Positions 25,027-34,464 of a stretch of DNA of 64,000 nt are shown piece by piece (positions within the stretch are counted from its first letter, which is position 1; every line of letters begins with the position of its first letter). A program made the position numbers and the translations under genes. The notes beneath the pieces are model-generated. The model saw only the letters and a list, made by a program, of their open reading frames with translations, was not told where the DNA came from and did not search any database. The DNA is from Streptomyces sp. NBC_00178 (GTDB taxonomy: Bacteria > Actinomycetota > Actinomycetes > Streptomycetales > Streptomycetaceae), in the NCBI RefSeq assembly GCF_036206005.1, contig NZ_CP108143.1, forward strand, positions 2,666,001 to 2,730,000, read 5' to 3'.

Positions 25027-25641
25027 TCAGGCGGCGGCTGCCGCGAACGCGCCGCGCGCGAGCCGGTGCAGCAGGGCCGCGGTCGCCGCGCGGTCCGGGA
25101 GGGCCTCCGGGCGGGTCAGGTGGGGCGTGGAGTTCAGCAGCCCGAACACCGCGTGGACGGTGACCCGGGCCTCGCTCTCCGCGAGCCCCGGGTAGAGGGC
25201 GCGCACGGTCTCCACCCAGACCTCGACATACTGCCGCTGGAGCTGGCGCACGCGCTTGCGGTCGGTGTCGCGCAGCCGGTCCAGCTCGCGGTCGTGGAGG
25301 GTGATCAGGGGCCGGTCGTCCAGCGCGAAGTCGATGTGGCCCTCGATGAGCGCGTCCAGCAGCGCCTCGGGCGAGCTCCCCCGGGATGCCCCGTCCTCCG
25401 TGACGCGCAGCCGCCCGCCCGCCAGCAGACGCTCGCTGATGCCGACGAGGAGCTCGGCGAGCATGGCGTCCTTGCCCGGGAAGTGCCGGTAGAGGCCGGG
25501 CCCGCTGATGCCGACCGCCGCCCCTATCTCGTCGACCCCGACACCGTGGAAGCCGCGCTCGGCGAAGAGGCGGGCGGCCTCCCGGAGGATCTGCTCGCGG
25601 CGGGTGGGAGCCGCGACTCGGGCGGCGGCATGGGTGCTCAT
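25027..25641 (-). CDS. TetR-family repressor of the acyl-CoA carboxylase operon (AccR-like)
   Basis: 204 residues. N-terminal TetR HTH: REQILREAARLFAERGFHGV, then DEIGAAVGISGPGLYRHFPG. It is divergent from accD1-accA1-hmgL-acd, the arrangement I recall for AccR of S. avermitilis, which represses this operon and senses short-chain acyl-CoAs. Two 16-bp sites of the form recalled for AccR lie in the gap, one covering this gene's own promoter. The mRNA is probably leaderless: TAGAAT (25655-25650) ends 8 nt before the ATG and no Shine-Dalgarno is present. Confidence 0.85.
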   Translation of the reverse strand: MSTHAAARVAAPTRREQILREAARLFAERGFHGVGVDEIGAAVGISGPGLYRHFPGKDAMLAELLVGISERLLAGGRLRVTEDGASRGSSPEALLDALIEGHIDFALDDRPLITLHDRELDRLRDTDRKRVRQLQRQYVEVWVETVRALYPGLAESEARVTVHAVFGLLNSTPHLTRPEALPDRAATAALLHRLARGAFAAAAA

Positions 25642-25664
25642 GAGGATTCATTCTAGACAGGCGG

Positions 25665-25709
25665 GTTAGCGCTCGTTAACCTGAGCGCAATGCGTTAACG
25701 CTCATTAAC
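25665..25709. promoter_or_regulatory. Two tandem TetR (AccR-type) operators
   Basis: GTTAGCGCTCGTTAAC (25665-25680) and GTTAACGCTCATTAAC (25694-25709) both have the GTTAA-N6-TTAAC form, the second exactly and the first with one change. They are 29 bp apart start to start, so they lie on nearly the same face of the helix region. The left site overlaps the -35 of the TetR gene and the right one lies upstream of accD1. Confidence 0.75.
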
Positions 25710-25751
25710 TCTCATCCGACTACTGCGGTACGGGCAAGGGGGCTCGACAGG

Positions 25752-27368
25752 ATGCAGCAGGCACCGGTCCTGGTGAGTGCGGCCGATCCCGCCTCGGAGG
25801 CCTGGCAGGCCAACGAGGCGGCGCATCACGCGCTCGCCGAGGAGCTGCGCACGCGGCTCGCGACGGCACGGCTGGGCGGGGGTGAGAAGGCCCGCGCCCG
25901 GCATGTGGCACGCGGCAAGCTGCTGCCCCGGGAGCGGGTGGACGCGCTGCTCGACCCCGGCTCGCCCTTCCTGGAGCTGGCCCCGCTGGCGGCCGAGGGG
26001 CTGTACGGCGGCGCCGCGCCGGCGGCCGGTGTGATCGCCGGGATCGGACGGGTCAGCGGCCGCGAGTGCGTGATCGTCGCCAACGACGCCACCGTCAAGG
26101 GCGGCACGTACTACCCGATGACGGTGAAGAAGCACCTCCGCGCCCAGGAGGTGGCCCTCGACAACCGGCTGCCGTGCCTGTACCTCGTGGACTCCGGCGG
26201 CGCGTTCCTGCCCATGCAGGACGAGGTGTTCCCCGACCGGGACCACTTCGGGCGGATCTTCTACAACCAGGCGCGGATGTCGGGCGCCGGCATCCCCCAG
26301 ATCGCGGCGGTCCTCGGTTCCTGCACGGCAGGCGGCGCCTACGTGCCGGCCATGAGCGACGAGGCCGTCATCGTCCGGAACCAGGGCACGATCTTCCTGG
26401 GCGGCCCGCCGCTCGTGAAGGCCGCCACCGGTGAGGTCGTGACGGCGGAGGAGCTCGGCGGCGGCGAGGTCCACTCCCGCACGTCCGGGGTCACCGACCA
26501 CCTCGCCGAGGACGACGCGCACGCGCTGCGGATCGTGCGGAACATCGTCGCGACACTCCCGGAGCGCGGACCGCTCCCCTGGTCCGTGGAGCCCGCCGAG
26601 GAGCCCAAGGCCGACCCGGCCGGGCTGTACGGCGCGGTGCCGGTCGACTCGCGCACCCCGTACGACGTCCGCGAGGTCATCGCCCGGGTCGTGGACGGCT
26701 CGCGCTTCGCCGAGTTCAAGGCGGAGTACGGCCAGACGCTGATCACCGGCTTCGCCCGCATCCACGGCCACCCGGTCGGGATCGTCGCGAACAACGGCAT
26801 CCTGTTCGCGGAGTCCGCCCAGAAGGGCGCCCACTTCATCGAGCTGTGCGACCAGCGCGGCATCCCGCTGGTGTTCCTGCAGAACATCTCCGGCTTCATG
26901 GTCGGCAAGGACTACGAGGCCGGCGGCATCGCCAAGCACGGCGCCAAGATGGTCACGGCCGTCGCGTGCACCCGGGTGCCGAAGCTGACCGTCGTCGTCG
27001 GCGGTTCCTACGGCGCGGGCAACTACTCCATGTGCGGCCGGGCCTATTCGCCGCGCTTCCTGTGGATGTGGCCCAACGCCAAGATCTCCGTCATGGGCGG
27101 CGAGCAGGCCGCGTCCGTGCTGGCCACCGTGAAGCGGGACCAGATCGAGGGGCGCGGCGAGGAGTGGCCCGCCGAGGACGAGGAGGCCTTCAAGGATCCG
27201 GTCCGCGCGCAGTACGAGCAGCAGGGCAACGCCTACTACGCCACGGCCCGCCTCTGGGACGACGGTGTCATCGACCCGACGGAGACCCGGCAGGTGCTGG
27301 GTCTGGCCCTGACCGCGTGTGCCAACGCCCCGCTGGCCGAGCCCAGTTTCGGCGTCTTCCGGATGTGA
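25752..27368 (+). CDS. accD1: Acyl-CoA carboxylase carboxyltransferase (beta) subunit
   Basis: 538 residues with both carboxyltransferase halves: [20 protein letters not shown] and [20 protein letters not shown] in the N-half, [20 protein letters not shown] and [20 protein letters not shown] in the C-half. The [12 protein letters not shown] block and the terminal FGVFRM are typical of methylcrotonyl-CoA carboxylase-like beta subunits. It transfers CO2 from biotin to an acyl-CoA. With HMG-CoA lyase downstream, 3-methylcrotonyl-CoA (leucine catabolism) is the best guess for substrate. Start at ATG 25752 with AAGGGGG upstream. Confidence 0.92.
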   Translation: MQQAPVLVSAADPASEAWQANEAAHHALAEELRTRLATARLGGGEKARARHVARGKLLPRERVDALLDPGSPFLELAPLAAEGLYGGAAPAAGVIAGIGRVSGRECVIVANDATVKGGTYYPMTVKKHLRAQEVALDNRLPCLYLVDSGGAFLPMQDEVFPDRDHFGRIFYNQARMSGAGIPQIAAVLGSCTAGGAYVPAMSDEAVIVRNQGTIFLGGPPLVKAATGEVVTAEELGGGEVHSRTSGVTDHLAEDDAHALRIVRNIVATLPERGPLPWSVEPAEEPKADPAGLYGAVPVDSRTPYDVREVIARVVDGSRFAEFKAEYGQTLITGFARIHGHPVGIVANNGILFAESAQKGAHFIELCDQRGIPLVFLQNISGFMVGKDYEAGGIAKHGAKMVTAVACTRVPKLTVVVGGSYGAGNYSMCGRAYSPRFLWMWPNAKISVMGGEQAASVLATVKRDQIEGRGEEWPAEDEEAFKDPVRAQYEQQGNAYYATARLWDDGVIDPTETRQVLGLALTACANAPLAEPSFGVFRM

Positions 27369-27381
27369 TGTGAGGACTTCC

Positions 27382-29427
27382 ATGTTCAGCACTGTTCTGG
27401 TCGCCAACCGTGGCGAGATCGCGGTCCGGGTCATCCGGACCCTGCGCGAGCTCGGCGTACGGTCGGTCGCCGTCTTCAGCGACGCCGATGCCGACGCCCG
27501 CCACGTGCGGGAGGCCGACACGGCGGTGCGGATCGGCCCCGCACCCGCGGCCGAGAGCTATCTGTCGGTGGAGCGGCTGCTGGACGCCGCCCGCCGCACG
27601 GGCGCCGAGGCCGTCCACCCGGGCTACGGCTTCCTCGCGGAGAACGCCGGCTTCGCCCGCGCCTGCGCCGAGGCCGGGCTCGTCTTCATCGGTCCGCCCG
27701 CTTCGGCGATCTCGCTGATGGGCGACAAGATCCGCGCCAAGGAGACCGTCGCGGCGGCGGGCGTCCCGGTGGTTCCCGGGTCGTCGGGCAGTGGACTGAC
27801 CGACGATCAACTTGCCGATTCGGCCCGGGAGATCGGCATGCCGGTCCTGCTGAAGCCGTCGGCGGGCGGCGGTGGCAAGGGCATGCGGCTGGTGCGCGAC
27901 GCGTCCCTGCTGGCGGACGAGATCGCGGCGGCCCGGCGTGAGGCGCGGGCCTCGTTCGGTGACGACACACTGCTGGTGGAGCGGTGGATCGACCGGCCGC
28001 GCCACATCGAGATCCAGGTGCTCGCCGACGGTCACGGCACCGTGGTCCACCTCGGCGAACGCGAGTGCTCGCTCCAGCGCCGCCACCAGAAGATCATCGA
28101 GGAGGCGCCCTCGGTCCTGCTGGACGAGAGGACCCGGGCGGCGATGGGCGAGGCGGCCGTCCAGGCGGCCCGGTCGTGCGGCTATGTCGGCGCGGGGACG
28201 GTGGAGTTCATCGTCCCGGGCAGCGACCCGGCCTCGTACTACTTCATGGAGATGAACACCCGCCTCCAGGTCGAACACCCCGTCACCGAGCTGATCACGG
28301 GGCTCGACCTGGTGGAGTGGCAGCTGCGGGTGGCCGCGGGCGAGCGCCTTCCGTACGCGCAGGACGACATCACCCTGACCGGGCACGCCGTCGAGGCCCG
28401 GGTCTGCGCGGAGGACCCGGCGCGCGGCTTCCTGCCGTCCGGTGGCACGGTGCTGGCGCTGCACGAACCGCAGGGCGACGGGACGCGGACCGACTCGGGG
28501 CTCAGCGAGGGCGTCCCGGTCGGCAGCACCTACGACCCGATGCTCTCCAAGGTCATCGCCTACGGCCCCGACCGCGCCACCGCGCTGCGCAGGCTGCGCG
28601 CCGCGCTGGCGGACACGGTGGTGCTCGGCGTCCCGACGAACGCGGGCTTCCTGCGGCGTCTGCTGGCCCATCCGGCGGTCGCCGCGGGCGAGCTGGACAC
28701 CGGGCTCGTGGAGCGCGAGGCGGACGGCCTCGTCCCGGACGGTGTGCCGGAGGAGGTGTACGCGGCGGCGGCGCTGCTGCGGCAGACCCCGCCGCCCTCG
28801 ACGGGCTGGACCGACCCCTTCTCGGTGCCCAGCGGCTGGCGGCTGGGCGGTACGCCCGCCGAAACCTTCCACCACTTCCGGGTACCGGGCCACGAGCCGG
28901 TACGGGTGGGCCTGCGCACGCAGGCCCGGGAGGGCGTCCGCCTGACGTTCGGTCACGCGGGCGACCGCGAGGGCACGCCGGACACCTGCGGTCCCGTTCC
29001 TCCGCCGGTCCCCACGGCCCAGGCCCGGCTCGTCGAGCGGTCCGGGCACCGGGTCGTCGTCGAGTCCGACGGGCTGACCCACGTGTTCAGCTGTGTGTCC
29101 GCCCCGGACGGGATCTGGCTCGGCCGGGACGGGGACACCTGGCACGTCCAGGACCACGACCCGGTCGAGGCGTCCCTGGGCGGCGCCGCCCGCTCCGGCG
29201 CGGACACACTGGCCGCGCCCATGCCCGGGACCGTCACGGTGGTGAAGGTGGCCGTCGGCGACGAGGTGGCCGCCGGGCAGAGTCTGCTGGTCGTGGAGGC
29301 GATGAAGATGGAGCACGTCATCTCCGCGCCGCACGCCGGGACCGTCACCGAGCTGGACGTCGTCGCGGGCGCCACCGTCGCCATGGACCAGATCCTGGCC
29401 GTGGTCGCCCCGAAGGAGGAGTCGTGA
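27382..29427 (+). CDS. accA1: Acyl-CoA carboxylase alpha subunit (biotin carboxylase + BCCP)
   Basis: 681 residues from ATG 27382. The biotin carboxylase domain spans about residues 1-450 ([23 protein letters not shown]-grasp loop [30 protein letters not shown]). A linker follows, then a C-terminal biotinyl domain with EAMKMEH, biotinylated Lys at about 642. It charges biotin with bicarbonate using ATP and forms the complex with AccD1. Its stop overlaps the next GTG start (GTGA at 29424-29427). Confidence 0.94.
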   Translation: MFSTVLVANRGEIAVRVIRTLRELGVRSVAVFSDADADARHVREADTAVRIGPAPAAESYLSVERLLDAARRTGAEAVHPGYGFLAENAGFARACAEAGLVFIGPPASAISLMGDKIRAKETVAAAGVPVVPGSSGSGLTDDQLADSAREIGMPVLLKPSAGGGGKGMRLVRDASLLADEIAAARREARASFGDDTLLVERWIDRPRHIEIQVLADGHGTVVHLGERECSLQRRHQKIIEEAPSVLLDERTRAAMGEAAVQAARSCGYVGAGTVEFIVPGSDPASYYFMEMNTRLQVEHPVTELITGLDLVEWQLRVAAGERLPYAQDDITLTGHAVEARVCAEDPARGFLPSGGTVLALHEPQGDGTRTDSGLSEGVPVGSTYDPMLSKVIAYGPDRATALRRLRAALADTVVLGVPTNAGFLRRLLAHPAVAAGELDTGLVEREADGLVPDGVPEEVYAAAALLRQTPPPSTGWTDPFSVPSGWRLGGTPAETFHHFRVPGHEPVRVGLRTQAREGVRLTFGHAGDREGTPDTCGPVPPPVPTAQARLVERSGHRVVVESDGLTHVFSCVSAPDGIWLGRDGDTWHVQDHDPVEASLGGAARSGADTLAAPMPGTVTVVKVAVGDEVAAGQSLLVVEAMKMEHVISAPHAGTVTELDVVAGATVAMDQILAVVAPKEES

Positions 29428-30362
29428 CCGGCACCGGATTGCCCATGACGGTGCCGGCCCCCGGGCTGCCGCCCCGGGTCCGCATCCACGAGGTCGGCGC
29501 GCGCGACGGCCTGCAGAACGAGATGTCCGTCGTACCGACCGAGGTGAAGGCGGAGTTCGTCCACCGGCTCGCGGCGGCGGGGCTCTCCACGATCGAGGCG
29601 ACCAGCTTCGTCCACCCGAAGTGGGTGCCTCAGCTCGCCGACGCCGAGCAGCTGTTCCCGATGCTCGGCGACGTGGACGCCGCGCTTCCCGTCCTCGTGC
29701 CGAACGAGCGCGGACTGGACCGCGCGCTCGCCCTCGGCGCGCGCCGGGTCGCCGTGTTCGGTTCGGCGACGGAGACGTTCGCCGCCCGCAACCTCAACCG
29801 CACGGTGGACGAGTCACTGGCCATGTTCGAGCCCGTCGTCGCCCGGGCGCGCGAGGCCGGCGGGCATGTGCGGGGCTATCTGTCGATGTGCTTCGGGGAC
29901 CCGTGGGAGGGCGCCGTGCCCGTCGCGCAGGTCGTCCGCGTCGCGAAGGCCCTCATGGACCTGGGCTGCGACGAACTGTCCCTCGGCGACACGATCGGCG
30001 TCGCCACTCCCGGCCATGTGGTGGCGCTGCTGGCCGCGTTGAACGAGGCGGGGGTGTCCACCGGCACGATCGGGGTGCACTTCCACGACACGTACGGCCA
30101 GGCGCTGTCCAACACCCTGGCCGCGCTCCAGCACGGGGTGACCACGGTCGACGCCTCGGCGGGCGGCCTGGGCGGCTGCCCCTACGCGAAGAGCGCCACC
30201 GGCAATCTCGCCACCGAGGACCTCGTGTGGATGCTCGACGGCCTCGGTGTGGACACCGGGGTCGATCTCGGCGCACTCACCGCCACAAGCGTGTGGATGG
30301 CCGAACAACTGGGCCGCCCGAGCCCGTCCCGTACCGTCCGCGCGCTGTCCCACAAGGAGTGA
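29424..30362 (+). CDS. hmgL: Hydroxymethylglutaryl-CoA lyase
   Basis: About 312 residues from GTG 29424, coupled to the preceding gene; ATG 29445 would also work. DRE-TIM metallolyase motifs: [20 protein letters not shown] at the start, [31 protein letters not shown], and the catalytic loop [15 protein letters not shown] with Cys at about 252. It cleaves HMG-CoA to acetoacetate and acetyl-CoA, the last step of leucine breakdown. Also named mvaB in other genomes. Confidence 0.93.
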   Translation: MTGTGLPMTVPAPGLPPRVRIHEVGARDGLQNEMSVVPTEVKAEFVHRLAAAGLSTIEATSFVHPKWVPQLADAEQLFPMLGDVDAALPVLVPNERGLDRALALGARRVAVFGSATETFAARNLNRTVDESLAMFEPVVARAREAGGHVRGYLSMCFGDPWEGAVPVAQVVRVAKALMDLGCDELSLGDTIGVATPGHVVALLAALNEAGVSTGTIGVHFHDTYGQALSNTLAALQHGVTTVDASAGGLGGCPYAKSATGNLATEDLVWMLDGLGVDTGVDLGALTATSVWMAEQLGRPSPSRTVRALSHKE

Positions 30363-30369
30363 AGCCCCC

Positions 30370-31536
30370 ATGTCCCTTGACCACCGGCTGACCGCCGAGC
30401 ACGAGGAACTCCGCCGTACCGTCGAGGAGTTCGCACACGATGTGATCGCCCCGAAGATCGGCGACTTCTACGAGCGCCACGAGTTCCCGTACGAGATCGT
30501 GCGCGAGATGGGCCGCATGGGCCTGTTCGGCCTGCCGTTCCCGGAGGAGTACGGCGGCATGGGCGGCGACTACCTCGCCCTCGGGATCGCTCTGGAGGAG
30601 CTGGCCCGGGTCGACTCGTCCGTGGCCATCACGCTGGAGGCGGGGGTGTCGCTGGGCGCCATGCCCGTCTACCGCTTCGGCACCGAGGAGCAGAAGCAGC
30701 GGTGGCTGCCGAGGCTCTGCTCCGGCGAGGCGCTCGGCGCGTTCGGGCTGACGGAGCCGGACGGCGGCTCGGACGCGGGCGGCACGCGCACGACCGCCGT
30801 GCTGGACGAGGCGGCCGGTGAGTGGGTGATCAACGGTTCCAAGTGCTTCATCACCAACTCCGGTACGGACATCACCGAACTGGTGACGGTCACGGCGGTC
30901 ACCGGCCGCAAGGAGAACGGCGCCCCGCTCATCTCCTCCATCATCGTGCCGTCCGGCACCCCGGGCTTCACGGTCGCCGCCCCGTACTCGAAGGTCGGGT
31001 GGAACGCCTCGGACACGCGCGAGCTGTCGTTCGCCGACGTGCGCGTGCCGGCGGCGAACCTGCTGGGCGAGGAGGGCCGCGGGTACGCCCAGTTCCTGCG
31101 GATCCTGGACGAGGGCCGGATCGCCATCTCGGCGCTGTCGACGGGTCTGGCCCAGGGCTGTGTGGACGAGTCGGTGAAGTACGCGAAGGAGCGGCACGCC
31201 TTCGGCAAGCCGATCGGCTCCAACCAGGCCATCCAGTTCAAGATCGCCGACATGGAGACGCGGGCGCACATGGCCCGGATCGGCTGGCGCGACGCGGCCT
31301 CGCGGCTGCTGGCGGGCGAGCCGTTCAAGAAGGAGGCGGCGATCGCGAAGCTGTACTCCTCGACCGTCGCGGTGGACAACGCCCGCGAGGCCACGCAGAT
31401 CCACGGCGGCTACGGCTTCATGAACGAGTACCCGGTGGCCCGCATGTGGCGCGACTCCAAGATCCTGGAGATCGGGGAGGGCACGAGCGAGGTCCAGCGC
31501 ATGCTGATCGCCCGGGAGCTGGGCATGGGCGCCTGA
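30370..31536 (+). CDS. Acyl-CoA dehydrogenase, short/branched-chain type
   Basis: 388 residues from ATG 30370. Signatures GLTEPDGGSDAGGTRTTAVL, KEGRGYAQFLRIL-type segment (GEEGRGYAQFLRILDEGRIA), IHGGYGFMNEYPVARMWRDS and IGEGTSEVQRMLIAREL, with the catalytic Glu at about residue 370 in EGT. Unlike the enzyme at 16324-17481, it has the Glu at the usual position of short-chain dehydrogenases. As the fourth gene of the operon it likely oxidises isovaleryl- or another short branched acyl-CoA. A terminator follows 35 bp after the stop. Confidence 0.92.
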   Translation: MSLDHRLTAEHEELRRTVEEFAHDVIAPKIGDFYERHEFPYEIVREMGRMGLFGLPFPEEYGGMGGDYLALGIALEELARVDSSVAITLEAGVSLGAMPVYRFGTEEQKQRWLPRLCSGEALGAFGLTEPDGGSDAGGTRTTAVLDEAAGEWVINGSKCFITNSGTDITELVTVTAVTGRKENGAPLISSIIVPSGTPGFTVAAPYSKVGWNASDTRELSFADVRVPAANLLGEEGRGYAQFLRILDEGRIAISALSTGLAQGCVDESVKYAKERHAFGKPIGSNQAIQFKIADMETRAHMARIGWRDAASRLLAGEPFKKEAAIAKLYSSTVAVDNAREATQIHGGYGFMNEYPVARMWRDSKILEIGEGTSEVQRMLIARELGMGA

Positions 31537-31570
31537 GCGAAGGGCTCCCACGGGCCCGCCGGCGACCACG

Positions 31571-31601
31571 AGCCGCCCTCCCGGCCGACGGGAGGGCGGC
31601 T
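31571..31601 (+). terminator. Terminator of the accD1-accA1-hmgL-acd operon
   Basis: Perfect 13-bp stem (31571-31583 with 31589-31601), sequence AGCCGCCCTCCCG and its complement, loop GCCGA, followed by TTCG. It separates the acyl-CoA operon from desE. Confidence 0.8.
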
Positions 31602-31629
31602 TCGCCTTGCCCCGGCCACATCCGGTGTG

Positions 31630-31648
31630 TGAGGTTAGGCTAGCCTTC
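31630..31648. promoter_or_regulatory. Iron box upstream of desE (DmdR1/IdeR type)
   Basis: TGAGGTTAGGCTAGCCTTC follows the actinobacterial iron-box pattern TTAGGTTAGGCTNACCTAA with a strong left half and a weaker right half. It is about 50 bp upstream of the desE ATG and would give repression under iron sufficiency. Confidence 0.8.
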
Positions 31649-31698
31649 CTTTGAATCGTCAGCGGGCGCCCTCGGCGCGTACGAAAGCAGACCCACTC

Positions 31699-32727
31699 AT
31701 GCCCAACCTCCGGACCAGCTCACTCTCCCGCCGCGGCCTGCTGGCCGCCGGTGGTGCCGTAGGCCTCGGTGCCGCCCTCGCAGCCTGCGGGGACGGTGAC
31801 TCGAAGGGCTCCGGCTCGGGTTCGGCCGCGGAGAAATCCGGCCCGTGGACCTTCAAGGACGACCGCGGCCGGAGCGCCGAGGCGAAGACGACGCCGAAGA
31901 ACATAGTGGCGTTCATCGGCGTCGCCGCGGCGCTCCACGACTACGGCGTCGAGGTGAAGGGCGTCTTCGGCCCGACGAAGACCGCCGACGGCAAGCCCGA
32001 CGTGCAGGCCGGCGACCTCGACATCACCAAGGTCGAGGTGCTGGGCAACGTCTGGGGCGAGTTCAACGTCGAGAAGTACGCCGGCCTCGCACCGGAGCTC
32101 CTGGTCACCGCCATGTGGGAGAAGGACGCCCTCTGGTACGTGCCGGACGAGTCCAAGGACAAGATCCTCAAGCTGGCCCCCAGTGTCGCCCTCTGGGCCG
32201 CGCAGACCACGGTCCCCAAGGCGATCCAGCGCCACGAGGACCTCGCCGCGTCCCTGGGCGCCGACGTGAAGGCCAAGAAGGTCACCGACGCGAAGGCGGC
32301 CTTCGAGAAGGCTGCCGCCCGGCTGCGCGCCGCCGCCAAGTCCCAGCCGAACATCAAGGTGCTGGTCGGCTCGGCCAGCCAGGACCTCTTCTACGTCTCG
32401 CTCGCCAAGATGTCCGCCGACACCCTGTACTTCCAGGAGCTCGGCGTGAAGTTCGTCGAGCCGAAGGTCAACAAGGCGGGCTTCTTCGAGGAGCTGAGCT
32501 GGGAGAACGTCGACAAGTACGAGGCGGACATCATCATGATGGACAACCGCTCCTCGGCCCTGCAGCCCGACGCCCTGACCTCCAAGCCGACCTGGGCCCA
32601 GCTGCCCGCCGTGAAGGCCGGACAGGTCATCCCGCGCACGACCGAGCCCATCTACTCGTACGCCAAGTGCACCCCGATCCTCGACGCCCTCGCCGAGGCG
32701 ATCGAGAAGGCCAAGAAGGTCGACTGA
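31699..32727 (+). CDS. desE: Ferrioxamine-binding lipoprotein
   Basis: 342 residues from ATG 31699. Twin-arginine SRRGLLAAGG and lipobox LAAC with Cys at residue 30, so a membrane-anchored extracellular binding protein. The mature part is a FecB/TroA-like fold (KNIVAFIGVAAALHDYGVEV; PELLVTAMWEKDALWY; LFYVSLAKMSADTLYFQELG). It captures ferrioxamine for import by permeases encoded elsewhere. It sits just before desABCD but has its own iron box and its own terminator. S. coelicolor has the same order, as I recall. Confidence 0.9.
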   Translation: MPNLRTSSLSRRGLLAAGGAVGLGAALAACGDGDSKGSGSGSAAEKSGPWTFKDDRGRSAEAKTTPKNIVAFIGVAAALHDYGVEVKGVFGPTKTADGKPDVQAGDLDITKVEVLGNVWGEFNVEKYAGLAPELLVTAMWEKDALWYVPDESKDKILKLAPSVALWAAQTTVPKAIQRHEDLAASLGADVKAKKVTDAKAAFEKAAARLRAAAKSQPNIKVLVGSASQDLFYVSLAKMSADTLYFQELGVKFVEPKVNKAGFFEELSWENVDKYEADIIMMDNRSSALQPDALTSKPTWAQLPAVKAGQVIPRTTEPIYSYAKCTPILDALAEAIEKAKKVD

Positions 32728-32749
32728 CCTGGCACCCCTGCACCTGACG

Positions 32750-32788
32750 CGACGGCCCGGCCCGGATCCACTCCGGACCGGGCCGTCG
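32750..32788 (+). terminator. Terminator of desE
   Basis: Arms CGACGGCCCGG (32750-32760) and CCGGGCCGTCG (32778-32788) pair perfectly, with an inner CCGGA/TCCGG stem around TCCAC. Confidence 0.8.
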
Positions 32789-32922
32789 TGCGTCGGAGGC
32801 CCGGACCGCGTGGGAACGGGCGGCCCAGGGAGGAAGGCGGCGCGGTTCTCCGCGTGACGCCTCCGCGCCGGTTATGGGGTTCTTGTGACGGTTCCCCAGG
32901 AGGGTGCAGGCGGTCAGGTTTA

Positions 32923-32946
32923 TTAGGTTAGGCTTACCTAACCTAA
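32923..32946. promoter_or_regulatory. Double, overlapping iron boxes upstream of desA
   Basis: TTAGGTTAGGCTTACCTAA (32923-32941) is a near-perfect iron box. Read on the other strand, 32946-32928 gives TTAGGTTAGGTAAGCCTAA, a second match offset by 5 bp. Together they form one 24-bp inverted repeat suited to two DmdR1/IdeR dimers on opposite faces. It is about 70 bp before the desA start. Confidence 0.88.
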
Positions 32947-33015
32947 TCACGGCCTTCCCTCCCCCCCACCCCCGGAGGGCCGCGACGATGCCCCACATCC
33001 GGGAGGCCCCCCACC

Positions 33016-34464
33016 ATGCGTTCCCATCTGCTCGACCACACGACCGCGGAGGACTACCGTCGCTCCGTCACCGCGGGGGTGGACCGGGTCGCGTCCGAAC
33101 TAGCCGCTGTGCAGCAGCCGTTCAGCGGCGTGAGCGCGGACGCGCTCGCCCCCGCCGTCGACGCCGTCGACCTCGACCGGCCGCTCGGCGACACCTCCGC
33201 CGCCCTGGACGAACTCCGCGAGGTCTACCTCCGCGACGCCGTCTGGTTCCACCACCCCCGCTACCTCGCCCACCTCAACTGCCCCGTGGTCATCCCCGCG
33301 GTCGTCGGAGAGGCCGTGCTCACCGCCGTCAACTCCTCCCTGGACACCTGGGACCAGAGCGCCGGCGCCACACTCATCGAGCGCAGGCTGATCGACTGGA
33401 CGGCCGGCCGCCTCGGCCTCGGCCCCGCGGCGGACGGCGTCTTCACCAGCGGCGGCACCCAGTCCAACCTGCAGGCGCTCCTGCTGGCCCGGGAGGAGGC
33501 CAAGGTCCGCCCGGGCCAGTACTCCCGGCTGCGGATCCTCACCTCCGAGTGCAGCCACTTCAGCGTGCAGAAGTCGGCGAAACTCCTCGGCCTGGGGCCG
33601 GACGCCGTCGTGTCCGTCCCCGTCGACCGCGACAGGCGCATGCGCGCCGACGCCCTGGAGTCGGCCCTCGAACGCTGCGTCGCGGACGGCGCCGTGCCGA
33701 TGGCGGTCGTCGCCACGGCCGGCACCACGGACTTCGGCTCCATCGACCCGATGCCCGGGATCGCCGCACTCTGCGAGCGGTACTCCGCCTGGATGCACGT
33801 CGACGCGGCCTACGGCTGCGGGCTGCTCGCCTCGCCCACCCGGCGCGGACTGCTCGACGGCATCGAGCGCGCCGATTCGGTGACCGTCGACTACCACAAG
33901 TCCTTCTTCCAGCCGGTGAGTTCGTCGGCCGTGCTGGTCAGGGACCGGGCCACCCTGCGTCACGTGACGTACCACGCGGAGTACCTCAACCCGGAGCGGG
34001 CCGTCCGGGAGCGCATCCCCAACCAGGTGGACAAGTCCCTTCAGACCACCCGCAGGTTCGACGCCCTCAAGCTGTGGATGACGCTGCGCACCATGGGCGC
34101 GGACGGCGTCGGGGAGCTCTTCGACGAGGTCTGCGACCTGGCCGGGGAGGGCTGGCGCCTGCTCGCCGCCGATCCGCGCTACGACGTGGTGGTCGAGCCC
34201 CAGCTGTCCACCCTGGTGTTCCGCTACGTCCCCGCGCACGTCACGGCGCCCGCCGACATCGACCGGGCCAACCTCCACGCCCGCAAGGCGCTCTTCGCAT
34301 CGGGCGAGGCCGTGGTCGCCGGCACGAAGGTCGCAGGCCGCCACTACCTGAAGTTCACCCTGCTCAACCCGGGAACCACCGCGGCCGACATCGCCGCCGT
34401 CCTCGACCTGATCGCCGGCCACGCCGAGCAGTACCTGGGAGGGCCCCTTGACCGCGCTGCCTGA
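33016..34464 (+). CDS. desA: Lysine decarboxylase of desferrioxamine biosynthesis
   Basis: 482 residues. PLP-dependent group II decarboxylase: [51 protein letters not shown] and the PLP lysine in [10 protein letters not shown] (about residue 295). It converts L-lysine to cadaverine, the backbone unit of desferrioxamines. First gene of desABCD, right after the double iron box. Its end overlaps the TTG start of desB by 17 nt. Confidence 0.95.
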   Translation: MRSHLLDHTTAEDYRRSVTAGVDRVASELAAVQQPFSGVSADALAPAVDAVDLDRPLGDTSAALDELREVYLRDAVWFHHPRYLAHLNCPVVIPAVVGEAVLTAVNSSLDTWDQSAGATLIERRLIDWTAGRLGLGPAADGVFTSGGTQSNLQALLLAREEAKVRPGQYSRLRILTSECSHFSVQKSAKLLGLGPDAVVSVPVDRDRRMRADALESALERCVADGAVPMAVVATAGTTDFGSIDPMPGIAALCERYSAWMHVDAAYGCGLLASPTRRGLLDGIERADSVTVDYHKSFFQPVSSSAVLVRDRATLRHVTYHAEYLNPERAVRERIPNQVDKSLQTTRRFDALKLWMTLRTMGADGVGELFDEVCDLAGEGWRLLAADPRYDVVVEPQLSTLVFRYVPAHVTAPADIDRANLHARKALFASGEAVVAGTKVAGRHYLKFTLLNPGTTAADIAAVLDLIAGHAEQYLGGPLDRAA

